This document shows, one piece after another, positions 58,421-64,000 of a stretch of 64,000 nt of DNA. The position numbers and the translations under genes are program-made. Location of the stretch: the NCBI RefSeq assembly GCF_017639205.1, contig NZ_CP071139.1, positions 7,315,501 to 7,379,500 of the forward strand, written 5' to 3'. Each line of letters begins with the position of its first letter. Position 1 is the stretch's first letter. The DNA comes from Streptomyces nojiriensis (GTDB taxonomy: Bacteria > Actinomycetota > Actinomycetes > Streptomycetales > Streptomycetaceae). A model generated the notes under the pieces. The model saw nothing but the letters and a program-made list of their open reading frames with translations. It did not search any database and was not told the DNA's origin.

Positions 58421-58477
58421 TTGTGTTCGATGGAACACGTTCCTAGCATCACTGGTGTTACATCAGTTGTGTCACAT
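58421..58477 (+). promoter_or_regulatory. Promoter and operators of the beta-oxidation-type operon
   Basis: TTGTGT (58421-58426), a 17-bp spacer and TAGCAT (58444-58449) make a plausible promoter. The palindrome GTGTTC-GATG-GAACAC (58423-58438) covers the -35 and most of the spacer. Just downstream, GTGTTACAT (58455-58463) and GTGTCACAT (58469-58477) are direct repeats with one mismatch, 14 bp apart. This could be two regulators or two sites for one. The rest of the 279-bp divergent gap (58246-58524) is G/C-rich with no other signal. Confidence 0.65.
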
Positions 58478-58524
58478 AGCCGCACACCACGCACACCATG
58501 CACACCAGAGCCGCTGGGGGCCCG

Positions 58525-59676
58525 ATGGCAGTGACAGGGAACGGGCACCGGGACGCGAGCCGGTCCGGCCCGCTCGCCGGGGTGCGCGTCGTCGAACTGG
58601 CGGGCATCGGCCCCGGGCCGTTCGCCGCCATGCTCCTCGCCGACCTGGGCGCCGACGTCGTACGGGTGGACCGGCCCGGCGGCGGCGGGCTCGCGGTCGA
58701 TCCGGCCTACGACATCACCAACCGCGGCAAACGGTCCGTCCTGGTCGACCTCAAGTCCGCCGACGGGCCCGCCCGCGTCCTGGACCTGGTCGAGCGGGCC
58801 GACGTGCTCGTCGAGGGGTTCCGGCCCGGGGTGGCCGAGCGCCTCGGCGTCGGACCGGCCGAGTGCCACGCCCGGAACCCGAAGCTCGTCTACGGCCGGA
58901 TGACCGGCTGGGGCCAGGACGGCCCGCTCGCCGAGACCGCCGGGCACGACATCGCGTACATCGCCGTCACCGGCGCCCTCGGCATGATCGGGAAGCCGGG
59001 AGAGCCGCCGGCCGTCCCCGCCAACCTCGTCGGGGACTACGCGGGCGGCTCGCTCTACCTGGTCGTCGGGGTCCTCGCCGCCCTGCACCACGCCCGCGCC
59101 ACCGGCGCCGGCCAGGTCGTCGACGCGGCCATCGTCGACGGCACCGCCCACCTCACCGCCATGATCCACGGAATGATGGCGGCGGGCGGCTGGCAGGACC
59201 GGCGCGGCGCCAACCTCCTCGACGGCGGCTGCCCCTTCTACGGCACCTACGAGACCTCCGACGGCGGGTACATGGCGGTCGGCGCGCTGGAGCAGCAGTT
59301 CTACGACACCTTCACGGAACTCCTCGGCATCGGGGACCGGGCCCCGGCCCGCAAGGACCCCGCCCGCTGGGGCGAGCTGCGCGAGGCCGTCGCCGCACGC
59401 TTCCGGACCCGTACGCGCGAGGAGTGGACGGCGGTCTTCGAGGGCACCGACGCGTGCGTGGCCCCGGTGCTGTCGCTGCGCGAGGCCCCCGGCCACCCCC
59501 ACCTCGCCGCCCGCGGGACCTTCACCGACTTCGGCGGGATCGTCCAGCCCGCTCCCGCGCCGCGGTTCTCCGCGACCCCGGCCCGCGTGACCTCCGGACC
59601 CGCCCTGCCCGGCGCGGACACCGAGTCGGTGGCCGCCGACTGGGACGTACCGGCCCTGCTCCCGAAAGAGGCCTGA
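58525..59676 (+). CDS. CaiB/BaiF family CoA-transferase (alpha-methylacyl-CoA racemase-like)
   Basis: 383-aa class III CoA-transferase. It starts with SGPLAGVRVVELAGIGPGPFAAMLLADLGADVVRVDRP (~13-50) and has RGKRSVLVDLK, RMTGWGQDGPLAETAGHDIAYIAVTGAL and the probable catalytic Asp171 in NLVGDYAGGSL. This pattern is nearer to AMACR (racemase) than to carnitine CoA-transferase. It would epimerise 2-methylacyl-CoA or move CoA between acids. ATG 58525 follows GGGGG; ATG 58498 is less likely. The stop overlaps the next start (TGATG). Confidence 0.92.
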   Translation: MAVTGNGHRDASRSGPLAGVRVVELAGIGPGPFAAMLLADLGADVVRVDRPGGGGLAVDPAYDITNRGKRSVLVDLKSADGPARVLDLVERADVLVEGFRPGVAERLGVGPAECHARNPKLVYGRMTGWGQDGPLAETAGHDIAYIAVTGALGMIGKPGEPPAVPANLVGDYAGGSLYLVVGVLAALHHARATGAGQVVDAAIVDGTAHLTAMIHGMMAAGGWQDRRGANLLDGGCPFYGTYETSDGGYMAVGALEQQFYDTFTELLGIGDRAPARKDPARWGELREAVAARFRTRTREEWTAVFEGTDACVAPVLSLREAPGHPHLAARGTFTDFGGIVQPAPAPRFSATPARVTSGPALPGADTESVAADWDVPALLPKEA

Positions 59677-60701
59677 TGGAACTGTCCATGATGCTCGACT
59701 ACGCCGGGGACCCGCGCCGGGCCGCCGACGAGGCGGCCGCGCTGGAGTCCGCCGGCCTCGACGCCGTGTGGGTGGCCGAGGCCTGGGGCTTCGACTCCCC
59801 GACGATCATGGGCTATCTCGCCGCCCGCACCGAGCGGCTGAAGATCGGCTCGGCCATCATGAACGTCTACTCGCGCACCCCCGGCCTCATCGCCCAGACG
59901 GCCGCCGGCCTGGACGCGCTCTCGGGCGGCCGGGCGCTGCTCGGGCTCGGCGCCTCCGGCCCGCAGGTCGTCGAGGGCTGGCACGGGAAGCCGTACGACA
60001 AGCCGCTCGGGCGCACGCGCGAGACGGTCGAGCTGTGCCGGCGCATCTGGCGCCGCGAGACGATCGACCACCACGGCATCACCGACATGCCGCTGCCGCC
60101 GGAGCGGGGGAGCGGGCTCGGCAAGCCGCTGAAGATCCTCACCCGCCCGGTCCGCCCCGCGATCCCCGTCTACATCGCCTCGCTCGGCCCGGCCAACGTC
60201 CGGATGACCGCCGAGATCGCGGACGGCTGGCTGCCCACGCTCTTCGTCCCGGAGAAGGCCGCCGAGGTGTGGGGCGGCCCGCTCGCCGAGGGGACGGCCA
60301 AGCGGTCGCCGGAGCTCGGCCCGCTGCAGACCGTCGCGGGCGGACTGCTCGCCATCGGCGACGACGCGGCCGCCGCACGGGACCTCGCCCGCCCCCAGAT
60401 CGCCCTGTACGTCGGCGGGATGGGCGCGGTCGGCAAGAACTTCTACAACGACCTGGCCGTCGCCTACGGGTACGGGGAAGAGGCCCGCCGGATCCAGGAG
60501 CTGTACCTCGCCGGGCGGGCGCGCGACGCCGCCGCCGCCGTCCCGGACGAGTTCTGCGAGCTGATGACGCTGTGCGGGCCCGAGGGCTACGTGCGCGAGC
60601 GCGTCGAGGCCTTCCGCGAGGCGGGCGTCACCATGCTCAACGTCACACCGGTCGGCCCCGACCCGGCCAAGCTGATCGAAACCGTCAAGAGCTGGCTCTA
60701 G
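59676..60701 (+). CDS. LLM class F420-dependent oxidoreductase
   Basis: 341-aa luciferase-like monooxygenase-fold enzyme. It begins ELSMMLDYAGDPRRAADEAAALESAGLDAVWVAEAW; ARTERLKIGSAIMN (~45-58) and GLGASGPQVVEGWHG follow, as does a C-terminal VGGMGAVGKNFYND segment. These are features of F420-dependent reductases of the MSMEG-type LLM family. In mycobacteria such enzymes act on steroid or lipid-like CoA substrates; the substrate here is unknown. The start overlaps the CoA-transferase stop by one base, so the genes are coupled. Confidence 0.9.
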   Translation: MELSMMLDYAGDPRRAADEAAALESAGLDAVWVAEAWGFDSPTIMGYLAARTERLKIGSAIMNVYSRTPGLIAQTAAGLDALSGGRALLGLGASGPQVVEGWHGKPYDKPLGRTRETVELCRRIWRRETIDHHGITDMPLPPERGSGLGKPLKILTRPVRPAIPVYIASLGPANVRMTAEIADGWLPTLFVPEKAAEVWGGPLAEGTAKRSPELGPLQTVAGGLLAIGDDAAAARDLARPQIALYVGGMGAVGKNFYNDLAVAYGYGEEARRIQELYLAGRARDAAAAVPDEFCELMTLCGPEGYVRERVEAFREAGVTMLNVTPVGPDPAKLIETVKSWL

Positions 60702-60710
60702 GGGGCCCCG

Positions 60711-61853
60711 ATGCAACGACGCATCTTCGACGCCGACCACGAGGCGTTCCGCGAGACCGTACGCACCTTCCTCACCAAGGAGGTGCTGCCGCACTACGAG
60801 CAGTGGGAGAAGGACGGCATCGTCAGCCGCGAGGCCTGGCAGGCCGCCGGCCGGCAGGGGCTGCTGGGCCTGGCCGTCCCGGAGGAGTACGGCGGCGGCG
60901 GGAACCCCGACTTCCGCTACGCCGCCGTGATCGCCGAGGAGTTCACCCGCGCCGGCGCCCCGGGGCTGGCCATCGGCCTGCACAACGACATCATCGGGCC
61001 CTACCTGACCTCGCTCGCCACCGAGGAGCAGAAGCGCCGCTGGCTGCCCGGCTTCTGCTCCGGGGAGACCATCACCGCCATCGCGATGACCGAGCCGGGC
61101 GCGGGCTCCGACCTCCAGGGGATCCGGACCACCGCCGAGGACCACGGCGACCACTGGGTGCTCAACGGCTCCAAGACCTTCATCTCCAACGGCATCCTCG
61201 CCGACCTGGTGATCGTGGTCGCCAGGACCACCCCGGAGGGCGGGGCGCACGGGCTGTCGCTGCTGGTCGTCGAGCGCGGCGCGGAGGGCTTCGAGCGCGG
61301 CCGCAACCTCGACAAGATCGGCCAGAAGTCCCAGGACACCGCCGAGCTGTTCTTCAACGACGTCCGCGTCCCGAAGGAGAACCTGCTCGGCGAGCTGAAC
61401 GGCGCATTCGTCCACCTGATGACCAATCTCGCGCAGGAGCGGATGGGCATCGCGATGGCCGGGATCGCCGCCGCCGAGCACCTGCTGGAGATCACCACCC
61501 AGTACGTGAAGGAGCGCGAGGCCTTCGGGCGTCCGCTGGCCAAGCTGCAGCACATCCGGTTCGAGATAGCGGAGATGGCCACCGAGGTCGCCGTCACCCG
61601 GACCTTCCTCGACCGCTGCATCACGGACCACGCGAACGGCGAACTGGACCACGTGCACGCCTCCATGGCCAAGTGGTGGGCCACCGAGCTGCAGAAGCGC
61701 GTCGCCGACCGGTGCCTGCAACTCCACGGCGGCTACGGCTACATGACCGAATACCGGGTCGCCCGGGCCTTCACCGACGGCCGCATCCAGACCATCTACG
61801 GCGGCACGACCGAGATCATGAAAGAGATCATCGGCCGTTCGCTGCTCGGCTGA
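60711..61853 (+). CDS. Acyl-CoA dehydrogenase
   Basis: 380-aa FAD-dependent alpha,beta-dehydrogenase of acyl-CoA. It has AITAIAMTEPGAGSDLQGIRTTAEDHG (~115-140, FAD contact), LNGSKTFISNG and QLHGGYGYMTEYRVARAFTDGRIQTIYGGTTEI. The usual YEGT glutamate is Gly here; the likely base is Glu243 in AQERMGIA, as in isovaleryl- and long-chain-type enzymes. ATG 60711 is 10 bp after the F420 gene stop. It is the first oxidation step of the operon. Confidence 0.95.
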   Translation: MQRRIFDADHEAFRETVRTFLTKEVLPHYEQWEKDGIVSREAWQAAGRQGLLGLAVPEEYGGGGNPDFRYAAVIAEEFTRAGAPGLAIGLHNDIIGPYLTSLATEEQKRRWLPGFCSGETITAIAMTEPGAGSDLQGIRTTAEDHGDHWVLNGSKTFISNGILADLVIVVARTTPEGGAHGLSLLVVERGAEGFERGRNLDKIGQKSQDTAELFFNDVRVPKENLLGELNGAFVHLMTNLAQERMGIAMAGIAAAEHLLEITTQYVKEREAFGRPLAKLQHIRFEIAEMATEVAVTRTFLDRCITDHANGELDHVHASMAKWWATELQKRVADRCLQLHGGYGYMTEYRVARAFTDGRIQTIYGGTTEIMKEIIGRSLLG

Positions 61854-61917
61854 CCTCCCTCTTGGACACCTCCCCCGTGGAGACCTCCCCCTTGGACACC
61901 TCCGAAAGGCTTGACCA

Positions 61918-63132
<1,215 letters not shown>

Positions 63133-63183
63133 TCAGCCCTGTTCCCCCTGCCCACCGGACCTTCCGAAACGAAAGCAGTGACC

Positions 63184-64000
63184 ATGAGCGAGTCCACCAC
63201 GATCCGCTGGGAACAGGACGAGACCGGCGTCGTCACCCTGATCCTCGACGACCCCGACCAGTCCGCCAACACGATGAACCAGGCCTTCAAGGACTCCATT
63301 GCGGCGATCGCCGACCGCGCCGAGGCCGAGAAGGACTCCATCCGGGGCATCATCTACACCTCCGCCAAGAAGACCTTCTTCGCGGGCGGCGACCTCAAGG
63401 ACATGATCCGGCTCCGCCCCGAGCACGCGCAGATCGCCTTCGACACCGGCACCGAGATCAAGCGCTCCCTGCGCCGGATCGAGACCCTCGGCAAGCCCGT
63501 CGTCGCCGCCATCAACGGTGCGGCCCTCGGCGGCGGTTACGAGATCTGCCTGGCCTCCCACCACCGCGTCGCCCTCGACGCGCCCGGCTCCAAGATCGGC
63601 CTGCCCGAGGTCACCCTCGGCCTGCTCCCCGCCGGTGGCGGTGTCACCCGTACCGTGCGCCTGATGGGCATCGCCGACGCGCTGCTCAAGGTGCTGCTCC
63701 AGGGGACCCAGTACACCCCGCAGCGCGCCCTGGACAACGGCCTGGTGCACGAACTGGCCGCCACGCCCGAGGAGATGCTGGCCAAGGCCCGCGCCTTCAT
63801 CGACGCGAACCCCGAGTCGAAGCAGCCCTGGGACGTACCCGGCTACAAGATCCCCGGCGGTACGCCGTCCAACCCGCGGTTCGCCGCGAACCTCCCGGCC
63901 TTCCCGGCCAACCTGAAGAAGCAGCTGAACGGGGCCCCGTACCCGGCCCCGCGCAACATCCTGGCCTGCGCCGTCGAGGGCTCCCAGGTGGACTTCGAGA
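63184..64000 (+). CDS. fadB: FadB-type enoyl-CoA hydratase/3-hydroxyacyl-CoA dehydrogenase (partial, runs off right edge)
   Basis: The first 272 codons of an open frame with no stop. The crotonase module is complete in its active site: oxyanion-hole FAGGDLK (~65) and GGGYEICLASHH (~117), catalytic Glu in EICLAS and Glu in GLPEVTLGLLPAGGG. The segment VEGSQVDFE at the edge is where FadB proteins pass into the 3-hydroxyacyl-CoA dehydrogenase module. It follows fadA by 51 bp, the common fadA-fadB order in actinobacteria. The ribosome site is weak (GAAAG). Confidence 0.92.
   Translation, partial: MSESTTIRWEQDETGVVTLILDDPDQSANTMNQAFKDSIAAIADRAEAEKDSIRGIIYTSAKKTFFAGGDLKDMIRLRPEHAQIAFDTGTEIKRSLRRIETLGKPVVAAINGAALGGGYEICLASHHRVALDAPGSKIGLPEVTLGLLPAGGGVTRTVRLMGIADALLKVLLQGTQYTPQRALDNGLVHELAATPEEMLAKARAFIDANPESKQPWDVPGYKIPGGTPSNPRFAANLPAFPANLKKQLNGAPYPAPRNILACAVEGSQVDFE

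Overview
The window is very GC-rich, its coding regions have strongly G/C-biased third codon positions, and two genes contain rare TTA (bldA-type) codons. It also carries an SsgA-like sporulation regulator, a WhiB-like protein, an acyl-ACP desaturase, several Ser/Thr kinases and F420-dependent enzymes. Together these point to a chromosomal segment of a Streptomyces species or a close relative. No rRNA, CRISPR array, insertion sequence or integrase was seen. There is one tRNA (Leu, anticodon GAG).

Layout. 1-5.1 kb: a branched-chain/hydrophobic substrate ABC transporter (fused LivHM permease, lipoprotein receptor) downstream of a long-chain acyl-CoA synthetase, with a perfect 14-bp inverted-repeat operator over the receptor promoter. 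5.2-11.3 kb: LysR regulator with a divergent bile-acid-symporter-like transporter, a [2Fe-2S] protein coupled to a TTA-containing gene, FdhD, a solitary KAS III, and LtrA. 11.5-16.4 kb: tRNA-Leu, a translationally coupled sigma factor/IclR-like pair, and metG behind a leader hairpin. 16.5-24.1 kb: a membrane glycosyltransferase-like protein, then a signalling block made of a Ser/Thr kinase fused to a 14-TM MFS exporter, a two-component pair, and a conventional membrane Ser/Thr kinase. 24.2-29.4 kb: two membrane/secreted proteins, a coupled XRE - ImmA/IrrE protease - MAB_1171c-like membrane protein operon, and a divergent MmyB-type XRE regulator.

29.5-42.3 kb: GH4 glycosidase, an MFS exporter with a C-terminal winged-helix-like domain, a GPP34 protein, a NUDIX/XRE-cupin pair divergent from a thioredoxin-reductase-like enzyme, an FAD oxidoreductase, divergent NHEJ genes (ATP-dependent ligase and LigD polymerase domain), a MarR pair, and an alpha/beta hydrolase with a TetR gene whose promoters share a motif. 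42.4-49.7 kb: VOC protein, WhiB-like protein, a four-gene WXG100-type locus whose genes all overlap, acyl-ACP desaturase behind two adjacent palindromes, an ABC-F protein and an SsgA-like protein. 49.9-58.2 kb: NCS1 permease with a divergent TetR, amidohydrolase, TTA-containing secreted BNR-repeat protein, GNAT, a relic of an NRPS condensation domain, YciI and endonuclease V from back-to-back promoters, and a saccharopine-dehydrogenase-like enzyme. 58.5-64 kb: a beta-oxidation-type operon (CaiB CoA-transferase, F420 LLM oxidoreductase, acyl-CoA dehydrogenase, thiolase, start of FadB) that runs off the right edge.

Common threads: fatty-acid/CoA metabolism occurs at both ends and in the middle (fadD, fabH, desaturase, fadAB). 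Several genes appear to be transcribed as leaderless mRNAs, with a TANNNT -10 element 7-9 nt before the start codon. The most unusual single gene is the kinase-MFS fusion at 17813-20386.
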